Shown: positions 1 to 8,548, counted from the first letter of the stretch. The stretch is 64,000 nucleotides of DNA from Spirosoma profusum (GCF_014699005.1 NZ_JACWZY010000027.1:1-64000); one strand, 5' to 3'. Numbers and translations are program-made. The notes: generated by a model from the sequence alone, not told the origin.

Positions 1-349
1 CACGACCTTTTGCTGTTCCAACTACGTCAACGAAGTCAGCTTCAACAAATATGTCGGCTACCGTGAGGGTTTCGCCCAGATTCAGCTCTTGCTCGAATTC
101 TTTGAATTCAACCAGTTTGCGTTTAGGCGTAGTACCGGCCTTTTTGAAGTGGCCCAACTCCGGCTTGTTGCTGTGCTTTTCATTCTTTTCGCCATAACCC
201 AGTTGCACAGCTTTGTAGCCATCTTTCTCGACGCTACGAACTTGTGTTACGACACAGGGACCCGTTTCAATCACTGTACATGCCAGAGCCTGCCCGTCCG
301 CATTGTACACGCTGGTCATCCCGATTTTCTTGCCAATTAAACCAGACAT
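1..349 (-). CDS. rplC: 50S ribosomal protein L3 (N-terminal part, cut by window edge)
   Basis: Ribosomal protein L3, an early-assembling protein of the large subunit that binds 23S rRNA near the peptidyl transferase centre. About 116 residues are visible, starting at the ATG at 347-349 with MSGLIGKKIGMTSVY, the typical L3 N-terminus (family start GxxGKKxGMT). The rest lies beyond the left edge. The next gene upstream is a thiolase 468 bp away rather than rpsJ (S10), the usual partner, so rplC seems to have its own promoter: an exact -7 box TACTTTTG lies at 425-432 on the same strand. Identity is certain; separation from rpsJ is only inferred from this window. Confidence 0.95.
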   Translation of the reverse strand, partial: MSGLIGKKIGMTSVYNADGQALACTVIETGPCVVTQVRSVEKDGYKAVQLGYGEKNEKHSNKPELGHFKKAGTTPKRKLVEFKEFEQELNLGETLTVADIFVEADFVDVVGTAKGR

Positions 350-424
350 TTGTGTTTGTTTAAAGTAAGCAGGTAAAAAAAAGGTACTTATTTCCAACCC
401 AGACCTGCTGTCTGAATCGGGCCG

Positions 425-432
425 CAAAAGTA
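425..432 (-). promoter_or_regulatory. Bacteroidota -7 promoter box of rplC
   Basis: Minus-strand TACTTTTG is an exact match to the TAnnTTTG -7 element used by the primary sigma factor of Bacteroidota. It lies about 75 bp upstream of the rplC start codon and downstream of a terminator, so it fits an independent rplC promoter. No convincing -33 box was found. Confidence 0.6.
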
Positions 433-488
433 GGAAATCTTTCGGACGATTCCTATATCTGCTTTACAATCAGACTCGAAAACAACAT

Positions 489-521
489 AAAAAAAGGTCG
501 GGCGCGCTGCACCTGACCTTT
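489..521 (-). terminator. Intrinsic terminator upstream of rplC
   Basis: On the minus strand a 7-bp stem (AAAGGTC/GACCTTT, with partial GC pairing inside) runs straight into a T7 tract. It separates the putative small RNA from the rplC promoter. Confidence 0.55.
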
Positions 522-634
522 CGTAGACAAACAATACCTTACTAATACAAGGCTTGTTTGCCAAAAGTCAGATGTGGTTTCCGCAGCAGCAGACCTTCAC
601 CCTCGTATGTCGTTAACTCGCGTTCCGAGTTTGG
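489..634 (-). ncRNA. Putative small RNA or riboregulatory leader upstream of rplC
   Basis: This stretch has its own exact -7 box (TAATTTTG, 640-647, minus) and ends in an intrinsic-terminator-like hairpin (arms 493-499 and 515-521) followed on the minus strand by seven T. Just after the predicted start, AACTCG and CGAGTT can form a small hairpin. The predicted transcript is about 145 nt. One frame is open through roughly 30 codons to a TAG at 542-544, but I see no ATG, GTG or TTG start in it after the predicted transcription start. I therefore call it a non-coding RNA candidate. I recognise no known family; a terminated leader controlling rplC is the main alternative. Confidence 0.45.
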
Positions 635-639
635 GAGTG

Positions 640-647
640 CAAAATTA
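640..647 (-). promoter_or_regulatory. -7 promoter box of the putative small RNA
   Basis: Minus-strand TAATTTTG matches TAnnTTTG exactly. It lies after an 89-bp palindromic element and before the short transcription unit that ends at the 489-521 terminator. Confidence 0.5.
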
Positions 648-693
648 GAGAATTCTCGACAGAAATGAAAATTTTATTTTGAAGAAGTTTTTC

Positions 694-782
694 TTTGTCA
701 TGCTGACGGAGGAAGCATCTTAAATTTTCCTTATTTGAGCATTAAGTAGCTTTAACATGCTTCCTTCGTCAGCATGACAAAA
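694..782. repeat. 89-bp palindromic intergenic element, copy 1
   Basis: This is an inverted repeat with arms of about 30 bp (outer ends TTTGTCATGCTGACGGAGGA and its near-complement) and a loop of about 29 nt. It lies between the thiolase stop and the rplC leader. Five further copies in this window have exactly the same length. The centre is homologous between copies, so this is one element family, REP/MITE-like, rather than independent terminators. Confidence 0.85.
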
Positions 783-817
783 GTTACTCATTTTTGAATG
801 TTTGAGCAGCTTTAAAT

Positions 818-2032
818 CTATCCTATCCGCTCAATAATGGTTGCCACACCCATTCCACCCCCAACGCAGAGCGTAACCAAGCCAAATTGTTTATCTGATC
901 GCTCCAGTTCGTCAATCAACGTAGCAGATAGGATAGCACCGGTTGCGCCCAACGGATGACCTAGTGCAATAGAGCCGCCATTTACGTTCAACTGACTGTG
1001 ATCTACACCGAACTCATCCATAAATAATATAGGTACCGCTGCAAATGCTTCGTTTACTTCAAACAAATCGATGTCAGAAATTTGCATACCAGCCCGCTTA
1101 AGCACTTTTTTCGTAGCGGGAATAGGCCCTGTAAGCATAATGGTAGGTTCTGAACCGACCATTGCAAACGCTTTGATGCGAGCGCGAGGTTTCAACCCTG
1201 TTTTTTCGCCAAACTCTTTGTTGCCAATTAATATAGCTGCGGCACCATCGACAATCTGCGATGAATTGCCAGCGTGGTGAACGTGGTTAATAGCCCCAAA
1301 CTGGGCGTATTTCAGTAAAGCAAGTCCATCTAAACCCATTTTTCCCATCGCTTCAAATGCGGGTTTGAGTTTACTAAGGCTTTCAACGGTAGTACCGGGC
1401 CGAACGCCTTCGTCACGATCAAGCAACGTAACGCCGAGGTCATCGAGTGCTGGTATAAGTGTGCGCTGGAAACGTTGATTAGTCTGTGCGTCGACGGCCC
1501 GACGGTAGGATTCAGCGGCAAAACGGTCTACGTCCGAGCGAGAGTAGCCGTATTTAGTCGCAATAAGGTCAGCGGAAATTCCCTGTGGCACGATGTTGTG
1601 ACGGGCGACAATCTGCGGATTCATAAATAATACACCACCATCAGAGCCCATCGGTACCCTCGACATTGATTCCACCCCACCAGCTACAATCGCATCGACC
1701 TGCCCCGACATTAGGTAGGCACTAGCCATGTTAATAGCTTCCAGCCCCGACGAGCAAAATCGATTCAGTTGAACACCCGCCACTGATTCAGCGTAACCAG
1801 CTTCAATTGCCGCCGTACGAGCAATGTCAGCGCCCTGTTCGCCGATGGGCGTAACACAGCCCATTATTACGTCATCTATGAGCGACGTATCAAATTCGTT
1901 GCGATCGCGTAGGGAACGTAGCACGCTGGTGAGTAGCTGAATTGGCTGTACGTCGTGGAGAGCACCATCGCTTTTCCCACGCCCTCGGGGTGTTCGCACG
2001 GCATCATATATTAATGCTTCTTGCATGATCAA
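818..2032 (-). CDS. Thiolase family protein (acetyl-CoA C-acyltransferase)
   Basis: A thiolase, joining or cleaving acyl-CoA and acetyl-CoA in beta-oxidation or acetoacetyl-CoA synthesis in the cytoplasm. At 404 residues it has normal family length. The nucleophilic Cys93 is in NRFCSSG, the NEAFA motif is near residue 315, GGSIALGHPLG carries His359, and CVGGGMG carries the second catalytic Cys389. All catalytic motifs are present. The start is either of two close ATGs (2032 or 2026). It stands alone; FadA-like degradative and biosynthetic acetyltransferase roles cannot be separated from sequence. An 89-bp palindrome follows its stop. Confidence 0.93.
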   Translation of the reverse strand: MIMQEALIYDAVRTPRGRGKSDGALHDVQPIQLLTSVLRSLRDRNEFDTSLIDDVIMGCVTPIGEQGADIARTAAIEAGYAESVAGVQLNRFCSSGLEAINMASAYLMSGQVDAIVAGGVESMSRVPMGSDGGVLFMNPQIVARHNIVPQGISADLIATKYGYSRSDVDRFAAESYRRAVDAQTNQRFQRTLIPALDDLGVTLLDRDEGVRPGTTVESLSKLKPAFEAMGKMGLDGLALLKYAQFGAINHVHHAGNSSQIVDGAAAILIGNKEFGEKTGLKPRARIKAFAMVGSEPTIMLTGPIPATKKVLKRAGMQISDIDLFEVNEAFAAVPILFMDEFGVDHSQLNVNGGSIALGHPLGATGAILSATLIDELERSDKQFGLVTLCVGGGMGVATIIERIG

Positions 2033-2120
2033 GGAATTAGGATTCTTTTCTTTGAACTCAAATGTGAGGGAGATAAAACTAAGAGTAAAGAGTTTGGGTT
2101 AATTTTCTCTACTGAAATGC

Positions 2121-2154
2121 AAAAGCGGATGAACTTCTACGTTCATCCGCTTTT
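2121..2154. terminator. Perfect 14-bp hairpin, likely pirin-gene terminator
   Basis: Arms 2121-2134 and 2141-2154 pair perfectly around a 6-nt loop, with A/T tracts at both ends, so it could terminate in either direction. It lies downstream of the pirin gene. Confidence 0.6.
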
Positions 2155-2157
2155 TGA

Positions 2158-2184
2158 GTAATGCGGACAAAATGTCCGCATTAC
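2158..2184. terminator. Second perfect hairpin (12 bp, AAA loop) after the pirin gene
   Basis: GTAATGCGGACA and its exact complement flank a 3-nt loop, seven bases beyond the pirin stop codon. It forms a tandem hairpin pair with the one at 2121-2154. Confidence 0.5.
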
Positions 2185-2191
2185 GTTAATT

Positions 2192-3052
2192 TTAATTCAA
2201 TACGCCCATTCTTCCCGCTTGGAAGTCATTGAAAGCTTCAATCAACTCTTCTCGGCTATTCATCACAAAAGGCCCGTAAGCGGCCAAAGGCTCCAGAATG
2301 GCTTCACCAGCCAAAATCAGCAGTTTAGCAGCGATTGTGGTTGAAATTGATACGGAATCACCGTCAGCATTCAGTAGCGCAATTTGTCCTCGATTCAGTT
2401 TTTCGCCAAGCAGGGTTGCTGAACCAGCCAGTACGTATATCATTGCATTGTTATCAGCCGGAATCGAAAGCGTTTCGGTTTGATTTTCGGTTAAAGTCAA
2501 ATCAGCCACGACAACTGGGCTGAATGTATTAGCCGGGCCTTTACTTCCATTCAATTCGCCAGCTATCACCCGTAACTGACCGCCACCTGGTAATATCGTT
2601 GTCGGAATTCTTGACGAAGCAATATCCTGATAACGGGGTGGCTTCATTTTGTCTTTTGCAGGCAAATTCACCCAAAGCTGTACAAAATCCAGTTGACCGC
2701 CCCGGCGCGAAAATTCCTTTTCGTGTTTCTCTTCGTGAATGATCCCGGATGCAGCCGTCATCCACTGGACATCGCCCGCGAAAAGTTTCCCATAGTTGCC
2801 TGCCGAATCACGGTGTTCTAGGGCACCTTCATAAACTATAGTTACGGTTTCAAATCCACGATGCGGGTGTTCATCGACACCTTTGGGCCGTTCAGACGGC
2901 TTCACCTGCATTGGACCATGATGATCCAGCAGTAAAAACGGATTGAACGGACGAGACCCTTGAGGGTGAAAAGAATTCAAACCAATAAAACCGTCGCCTA
3001 CACTGTTAGGTGTTGCGTTACGTATTTCGGAGATAGTGCGTAGCGTGCCCAT
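2192..3052 (-). CDS. Pirin family protein (bicupin)
   Basis: A pirin-type bicupin metalloprotein of 286 residues, the usual length. The N-terminal cupin holds the ligand set seen in pirins: His62 and His64 in EHPHRGFETVT, then His106 and Glu108 in SGIIHEEKH. Some bacterial pirins act as quercetin 2,3-dioxygenases and others regulate metabolism; the sequence does not tell which applies here. The C-terminal cupin is around residues 165-280. The gene is monocistronic, with two tandem hairpins after its stop and 139 bp before the next gene. Confidence 0.9.
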   Translation of the reverse strand: MGTLRTISEIRNATPNSVGDGFIGLNSFHPQGSRPFNPFLLLDHHGPMQVKPSERPKGVDEHPHRGFETVTIVYEGALEHRDSAGNYGKLFAGDVQWMTAASGIIHEEKHEKEFSRRGGQLDFVQLWVNLPAKDKMKPPRYQDIASSRIPTTILPGGGQLRVIAGELNGSKGPANTFSPVVVADLTLTENQTETLSIPADNNAMIYVLAGSATLLGEKLNRGQIALLNADGDSVSISTTIAAKLLILAGEAILEPLAAYGPFVMNSREELIEAFNDFQAGRMGVLN

Positions 3053-3191
3053 AATTCATGTATCTACATGTAATTTTTAAACGAATCAACGTAGCAGTAA
3101 GTTCATTTGAGCGTATTATATTGTCTATCAATACGTTCTCCTCAATTCTAAAAAAATAAACCTCACTGAAAAATTGTATTCGATGTCGCTA

Positions 3192-4010
3192 TTACAGAAG
3201 AACTTGCTCTTCAGGACAGTAGAATGTGGTACGTCCACCTATAACTGATCGTTCGATACGTGTTTTACAGCGAGGGCAAAACTTGTGCGCTTCTACGTCG
3301 TCGTAAGGCGAATCGTCCCACTCACGAACGTGGATAAGGAAACCAATAGGGAAGTCGCGGTACGTTGCTTCGTAGCGAATAGCCGTTTCAAGTACAAACC
3401 GAAATGCGTCGTGCAACTGGCTCATTTGCTCATCTGCCAACGTATCGGCTCGTTGTTCGGGATGTATATATGCCTGAAACAAAACTTCGTCAACAATCCA
3501 GTTGCCCAACCCAGCCACTACGTTCTGGTCGAGCAGAACTGGTTTGATTAAGGCTTTTTTTCGGCGAACGCGCTCTGTCAATTCTTCTAACGTAATCGCT
3601 AAACCATCTTTGCCAATTTTCTTCCGTTGCAGGAACGTATCAATATCATCGATTAAACCAACCCGCTCGAACTTACGCGGACACAGAAAACCAAGGTTAA
3701 AGCCGTTTTCAAACTCAAATACAATCCGGGCAAACCGCGGCCGGTTGATCGAATTATGGTAATATTCCAGATCACCAGTCATGCCGAAATGCATGTGTAC
3801 AATAACGTCCGGCTGGTCGGTTAGTACAAATAGATTCTTCCCAACTCGTTGTGTTCCGATAAACTGACGGTCAACTAACGTAGTGAGCAACGTAGCATAA
3901 TTCGTGGTCAGCAGCTTATTGTCTTCAACGTCAATGTGGCTAATTGGCTGATAAAGAGAGGATGTTTCGAGGTATTGGCGTCTAATTTCGACCTCAGGTA
4001 GTTCTGGCAT
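3192..4010 (-). CDS. mutM: Formamidopyrimidine-DNA glycosylase (Fpg/MutM), altered zinc finger
   Basis: Base-excision repair enzyme removing 8-oxoguanine and formamidopyrimidines, with AP-lyase activity. The true start must be the ATG at 4008-4010, because the N-terminal Pro of MPELPEVE is the catalytic nucleophile; an upstream in-frame ATG at 4031 would bury it. Glu3 and the conserved Lys in VGKNLFVL are present. The C-terminal zinc finger is odd: Cys-x2-Cys is intact (FCPRCK) and the third Cys is present (FYCPEEQ), but the fourth ligand, normally two residues later, is Glu. The reading frame here is clean, so this is a substitution rather than a frameshift. Confidence 0.92.
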   Translation of the reverse strand: MPELPEVEIRRQYLETSSLYQPISHIDVEDNKLLTTNYATLLTTLVDRQFIGTQRVGKNLFVLTDQPDVIVHMHFGMTGDLEYYHNSINRPRFARIVFEFENGFNLGFLCPRKFERVGLIDDIDTFLQRKKIGKDGLAITLEELTERVRRKKALIKPVLLDQNVVAGLGNWIVDEVLFQAYIHPEQRADTLADEQMSQLHDAFRFVLETAIRYEATYRDFPIGFLIHVREWDDSPYDDVEAHKFCPRCKTRIERSVIGGRTTFYCPEEQVLL

Positions 4011-4391
4011 TCGTAACAGATATTTGAGCAATAACTATGTGTGGGTGCTGGTTGTTATTCTATTAGATTTAATCTAGCTGATGAATGGATTATCATTCGT
4101 GAAATTTAAAAATTTATTTTATGGTCTATATTATTGATAATCAATGGCGATTTTTGGGTCAGTTAGAGAGGTCAAAAAAAACCTTTTTTTAATCACATTA
4201 GTTCTTTGCTACAATACCACCGGTTTAACTAGCGTTCCGATAAATAGTACAAGTCATACTGTTCATTCAGGTAGACATATTATCACTTTACATTCACTAT
4301 TAAAACGTTCAATGCAACAACCTCTACACAACCGCGAAAGCGGCTTATTTACAAGTTTGTGCATGTTAAATTGTTAAACTGAAAAATTGAA
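4011..4391. other. AT-rich intergenic region between mutM and a divergent gene
   Basis: About 380 bp without a convincing gene. It must hold the promoters of both divergent genes, but I found no exact TAnnTTTG box. A small GNRA-type hairpin, CCGC-GAAA-GCGG, lies at 4332-4343, about 50 bp before the next start codon, and could be part of a 5' leader. Confidence 0.5.
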
Positions 4392-5339
4392 ATGGAAAAT
4401 AATTCGCAAAAACCAAAGACAAGTGGTGCTCTTCTAGCGGCTTTAATCATCATGACTGGTCTGGCCGGCGTATCAAGTTATCTATACTTCGATCAGAAGA
4501 AGGTTTCAGAAAATCAGGAAGTAACTATTTCCGAACGTGTTGAAGAACTTTCAACAACTCGCGTAAAACTAGATTCGATCTCGACAGCACTCGACGCTAA
4601 AATTGCCGAAGTTCAGAAATTGGGTGGCGACGTTACCGAGCTCACGAAAATGAAAGCTCAGTTAGAAGACGATAAAGCCGCTTTGAAAAGAGGCAATCGG
4701 GTTTCGATTGCCAAATACGAAGCTAAAATCAAGCAATACGAAGCGTTTCTGGTTGAAAAAGATACGCTTATCGCTAATCTTCAGCGCGAGAACGTAACAC
4801 TGGCTACGAACGTAAAAACGCTGGATGAGGAAAATTCCACGCTGAAAGTAAAAGGTCAACAGTTCCGTGATTCAATCACAACGGTTGTAGCGGATGTGCA
4901 AACCAAGAACGAAGACCTGGCAAACAAAGTTACGCGGGCCTCTGCCTTGAAAGCACAGAACGTGAAAGTGTTTGCGGTTAACGCAAAGGGTAAAGTAAAA
5001 GAAGACGATTCGTATAAAGCAAAACGTCTTGACAAAATCAAACTGGTTTATACGCTGCTGGATAACCCGCTGACTAAAGAAGAACCAAAAGACGTATTCG
5101 TTCGGGTTCTTGACCCATCGGGCGCTGTAGTTTCGGATATGGCTAATGGTTCAGGAACGTTTACGGTTGATGGGAATGAAACCATTTACACCACCAAACA
5201 GACTGTAAACTACACCGCCAACGGACAAAATGTTGAATTGCTGTATAGCCGTGGTATTCCTTACAAACCAGGCAAATACACTGTAGAACTGTATTCAGAA
5301 GGTTTCCGGATCGGTTCTGGTGAGTTTGCAGTACGTTAA
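4392..5339 (+). CDS. Membrane-anchored coiled-coil protein of unknown function
   Basis: I do not recognise a named family. The 315-residue protein starts with a short cytoplasmic tail, one transmembrane helix at about 12-33, then a long heptad-rich coiled coil at about 40-185, and a C-terminal domain at about 190-315 that looks all-beta (short strands, ending in a YTVELYSEGFRIGSGEF-type hairpin). This suggests a periplasm-facing, membrane-tethered coiled coil presenting a beta-sandwich. It is monocistronic, with a strong terminator just after the stop. An envelope-spanning or structural role is inference only. Confidence 0.8.
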   Translation: MENNSQKPKTSGALLAALIIMTGLAGVSSYLYFDQKKVSENQEVTISERVEELSTTRVKLDSISTALDAKIAEVQKLGGDVTELTKMKAQLEDDKAALKRGNRVSIAKYEAKIKQYEAFLVEKDTLIANLQRENVTLATNVKTLDEENSTLKVKGQQFRDSITTVVADVQTKNEDLANKVTRASALKAQNVKVFAVNAKGKVKEDDSYKAKRLDKIKLVYTLLDNPLTKEEPKDVFVRVLDPSGAVVSDMANGSGTFTVDGNETIYTTKQTVNYTANGQNVELLYSRGIPYKPGKYTVELYSEGFRIGSGEFAVR

Positions 5340-5357
5340 TCCAACTGCATAAAATCT

Positions 5358-5395
5358 AAAAAGGGCGGCCTTTCCAATGAAGGGCCGCCCTTTTT
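5358..5395 (+). terminator. Strong intrinsic terminator
   Basis: A 13-bp stem, AAAAAGGGCGGCC paired with GGCCGCCCTTTTT, ends in T5 and lies 18 bp after the coiled-coil gene. The A/T tracts on both sides make it usable by the convergent lipoprotein gene as well. Confidence 0.85.
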
Positions 5396-5434
5396 GCTAC
5401 GCTGTAAACCATACTACAGCGATACGTAATACGC

Positions 5435-5872
5435 TTATTCTTTGGAACCTGTAAAATTCAGGGAGTTCTGCGCATCGATTTGGTAATTCAGACGTAACAA
5501 CTTTCCCTGTTTCTCCATGCCATTATTGGTAAATACCCGGTCGGTTTGTAACGTACCAATATCGGTGTTTCCTAATCGCAAGAGCACGCCATCGTTCTGA
5601 CGAATGACAATTACATGGTTCAGCGATAAATTGACCCTGGAAGAAGCTTTTGTGTAGGTAATCGTTACGTTACTATCTGTCTCTGCCTTTATCTGGATGT
5701 AAGGCAACTGCCCGATTGGAGCCGCTACGTTGGAAGGGTCAAGAAAAAAGTTGGTTTGATACATACCATCCAGTTCTCCGGCCGTTGTCACGAGCGAAGG
5801 TTGGATATCACCTTCCTGCTGACAGGCCGACAACGTACCCAGAAAGGCACAGAACATCAGTTGTTTTTTCAT
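5435..5872 (-). CDS. Small lipoprotein of unknown function
   Basis: A 145-residue protein with a lipoprotein signal peptide, MKKQLMFCAFLGTLSAC, whose Cys17 is the lipidation site (lipobox LSAC). The rest is predicted beta-rich, with no family I can name. Its ATG overlaps the TGA of the upstream transglutaminase gene (ATGA), so the two are translationally coupled and probably work together in the envelope. Confidence 0.8.
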   Translation of the reverse strand: MKKQLMFCAFLGTLSACQQEGDIQPSLVTTAGELDGMYQTNFFLDPSNVAAPIGQLPYIQIKAETDSNVTITYTKASSRVNLSLNHVIVIRQNDGVLLRLGNTDIGTLQTDRVFTNNGMEKQGKLLRLNYQIDAQNSLNFTGSKE

Positions 5873-6741
5873 ACTACGCCGTCGGTTTGTTGATTAGACC
5901 CAACTGATGCTGAAACAGTTGGAGCCTTCTCAGCTTTTTTCTCACTTTCGTTCATATCAGGTTGCGCCAAATCGACCCAGACTTTCATCTCATTGAGCTG
6001 CATTGGCCCAAACTGGGTCGTAAATGCTACGTCGGCGGCATCACGCCCGTAAGCAACCGTAATCCGATTTCCACGCGGTTGCTCCTGCGTAGCATCGAAC
6101 GTAAACCAGCGGCCATCTACATACGCTTCGAACCAGGCGTGCAAATCCATTGGATCGAGTTGGTACAAATACCCAACGACCATCCGGGCCGGAATATTCA
6201 ATGACCGGCAGAGAGAAATTCCCAAGTGGGTAAAATCGCGGCAAACACCGACACGTTTACTGGCCGTATCGACCGCCGACGTACTGGCATCGCTGGTGCC
6301 GTATTCATACTTTATATTGGTATGAATCCATTTGCGAATGGCTTCTGCCTGATCGTAGCCTGGTTCTACTCCATCCGTAATCTGTTCAGCCAAATCACCC
6401 AACTGGTCAGATTGACAATAGCGACTTGGCAGCGTATAATGTAATACGTCGTCGGGAAGCTCCTGAACGGGCGTATAAGGCGCACCAGGTGAAACATCGA
6501 TCAAATCAGCCGTCTGAACAGTTGCCGAAAAATGGATGGAAAAAGGGCCTTCGGGAGCCAGAACCCGTTGACACAGATTACCATAGAGGTCGGTAAATTC
6601 GGTGACGTTAACGGCGGGTGTAATCTGATATTCTTCGCGGATAATCCACTGTCCGGCGCCGGAGCGCGGACGTAGCATGAGCACTAAAGGAGTAGGACTC
6701 TGAACGTCGAACGTCAGTTCACAGCCAGCATTGAGTTGCAT
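5869..6741 (-). CDS. Transglutaminase-like cysteine protease-fold protein
   Basis: A 290-residue transglutaminase-superfamily protein. An N-terminal beta domain (about 1-95) precedes the core, which has the catalytic triad Cys167 (GVCRDFTHLG), His201 (DLHAWFEAY) and Asp216 (FDAT). Family members act as peptidases or amidases, or crosslink proteins; the substrate here is unknown. No signal peptide is visible, so a cytoplasmic location is likely. The acidic/basic C-terminal tail (about 255-290) is low complexity. It overlaps the downstream lipoprotein gene by four bases. Confidence 0.88.
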   Translation of the reverse strand: MQLNAGCELTFDVQSPTPLVLMLRPRSGAGQWIIREEYQITPAVNVTEFTDLYGNLCQRVLAPEGPFSIHFSATVQTADLIDVSPGAPYTPVQELPDDVLHYTLPSRYCQSDQLGDLAEQITDGVEPGYDQAEAIRKWIHTNIKYEYGTSDASTSAVDTASKRVGVCRDFTHLGISLCRSLNIPARMVVGYLYQLDPMDLHAWFEAYVDGRWFTFDATQEQPRGNRITVAYGRDAADVAFTTQFGPMQLNEMKVWVDLAQPDMNESEKKAEKAPTVSASVGSNQQTDGVV

Positions 6742-6838
6742 AGTTTATGAGTTATTGATGGCGATGATGGTTGTATCAATCCATTAACTCAACGAGAAAC
6801 TATTGGTTGAAGTATTTGCCGTTTTTGCAGAAAAGTCC

Positions 6839-8548
6839 TTACTTTTTTACAATAACAAACTCAACCCGACGGTTTTGCTGGCGTCCATCTTCGGTATCGT
6901 TGGTTGTTATAGGCTTGGTTTCGCCAAATCCTTTACTGGCAACACGGTCGGGTTCAATACCCTTACTGATAAAATACTCCCGAACGGCATCGGCGCGATC
7001 TTGTGAAAGCTTATTATTGATTTCGTTCGATCCCGTGTTATCGGTATGCCCACGCACCTCAATCGTCATCTTGGGCGCTTCGTTCAACGTCGTTACCAAA
7101 CGGTCAAGTTCTGGCCCTGACTCAGGCCGCAGTTCTGACTTACCTGTATCGAAGAAGATGTTATTGAGACGTACCACACTACCGGGTACGATAGGAACCA
7201 TTTTCAGTTGTTTCCCTGTAATTTCCTGATAACCTTGAGTTTTGGTCAGATCGATATTATCACCCTCAGCAATAAAATCTTTGGCTACAGCGCGCATGGT
7301 GTATTTCTGTCCATAAGGCAGCACTATTTTATATTCTCCCGTAATCGGGTCTGAGGTAGCTTCGCCAGCTTCAGCGCCGTCGGGCAACGTCTGGTAGATA
7401 ATCCGTGCTTCAACAGGTTTGCCCGTTACCTGGTCAATTACTTTACCACTGATCAGTGCAACCGGATCTGGGCGGGTAACGTCGTTATTTTTCGCTACGT
7501 CGTCACCGCTACCCACTTTGCTAGGTTCATTCGTTGGACGGTCATCACTGAGTTTAACACGCACAATGTCTCCTTTACCCAATGTATTTTTGAACGTAGT
7601 GAGATACGCGTAATCACCTGATGCCGACAGCGAGTAATAAGCATCATAGCCATCGGTATTGACTTTCGTACCCAGATTGGTCGGTTTCGACCAGTGTTTC
7701 CAGGTTTTGTCGACCCGTTTGCAAACGTAGATATCATTGCTACCCAAGCCACCTTCACGGTCGCTTGAGAAATATAACGTAGCACCGTCGGGAGCCAGAA
7801 AAGGAGTGGTCTCTGTAAATTTTGTATTTACCTCAGGGCCAAGATCCATCGGTTTTGTCCACGAGCCATCTTTCTGTCGGAAACTAACGTAGAGGTCATC
7901 CTCCTTACTATTTTTCTTCTCGCTGAAAGCCATTATAAGCACCTTTCCATCAGCCGACATAAATCCACAGTCAAACTGACCTTTGCTCATGTTAACGTAG
8001 CCAGGAATGTCTATTTTCTGGGGTGGCGACCAGCCATTAGCCGTTTTTTTACTGAATGAGAATCCACGTGTTTCATAATTTCCGTTGCTGTACTGCCCTT
8101 TGATGAGCATCGTATTACCATCTGGAGTAATGCTGTATGCGCAGTTGTATTCGTCTTTATTCAGCGGAAAACCCATACGCCGGGCCGGGCCCCATTTGCC
8201 ACTCGCTACGTCGACATCAGAAAACCAAATGTCCTGACTGCCTTTAGCACCGTGTGTATTGTTCGGATGGCTAATGCGGGCGAAATATAACGTTTTCCCA
8301 TCCGGCGCTATCATTGGGTTAATCTCATTGTATTCTGAATTAACCTGATTTCCAAGGTTTTCAACGCCTGGCTTAGTAACTATGGCGGAATCTGGACGGG
8401 GCAAATTTGGGCTGGTTATACTACCTAACTCAGGCTGCTTTACGGCCGTCGTCGCGTCAGGCTTAGACTGCGCACCGACTGTCAGAGAAAGCAGCGAAAA
8501 AATCAGGCTGGTAGCTATAGCACCATTCATATTCATACGGTAAGGCAA
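6839..8548 (-). CDS. OmpA-family outer-membrane protein with PD40 repeats
   Basis: An exported peptidoglycan-associated protein of 569 residues. A signal peptide occupies roughly the first 26 residues. PD40/WD40-like repeats (INPMIAPDGKTLYFAR, TPFLAPDGATLYFSSDREGG) run from about 75 to 335. A carboxypeptidase-regulatory-like beta domain spans about 365-440. The OmpA C-terminal domain at about 455-569 has the peptidoglycan-binding signature (RGHTDNTGS, NRRVEFVIVKK). This architecture is common in Bacteroidota, in peptidoglycan anchoring and in gliding or secretion accessory proteins. Met5 is an equally likely start. It is transcribed alone. Confidence 0.9.
   Translation of the reverse strand: MPYRMNMNGAIATSLIFSLLSLTVGAQSKPDATTAVKQPELGSITSPNLPRPDSAIVTKPGVENLGNQVNSEYNEINPMIAPDGKTLYFARISHPNNTHGAKGSQDIWFSDVDVASGKWGPARRMGFPLNKDEYNCAYSITPDGNTMLIKGQYSNGNYETRGFSFSKKTANGWSPPQKIDIPGYVNMSKGQFDCGFMSADGKVLIMAFSEKKNSKEDDLYVSFRQKDGSWTKPMDLGPEVNTKFTETTPFLAPDGATLYFSSDREGGLGSNDIYVCKRVDKTWKHWSKPTNLGTKVNTDGYDAYYSLSASGDYAYLTTFKNTLGKGDIVRVKLSDDRPTNEPSKVGSGDDVAKNNDVTRPDPVALISGKVIDQVTGKPVEARIIYQTLPDGAEAGEATSDPITGEYKIVLPYGQKYTMRAVAKDFIAEGDNIDLTKTQGYQEITGKQLKMVPIVPGSVVRLNNIFFDTGKSELRPESGPELDRLVTTLNEAPKMTIEVRGHTDNTGSNEINNKLSQDRADAVREYFISKGIEPDRVASKGFGETKPITTNDTEDGRQQNRRVEFVIVKK

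Noticed and set aside
694..782. Reading the 89-bp elements as ordinary rho-independent terminators
   Set aside because: All six have exactly the same length, homologous loops and symmetric A/T ends, which indicates a repeated element family; terminator activity may still be a secondary effect.
4144..4377. 77-codon open frame on the plus strand
   Set aside because: It lies in an AT-rich promoter region, contains no family motif and has unusual composition; more likely spacer.
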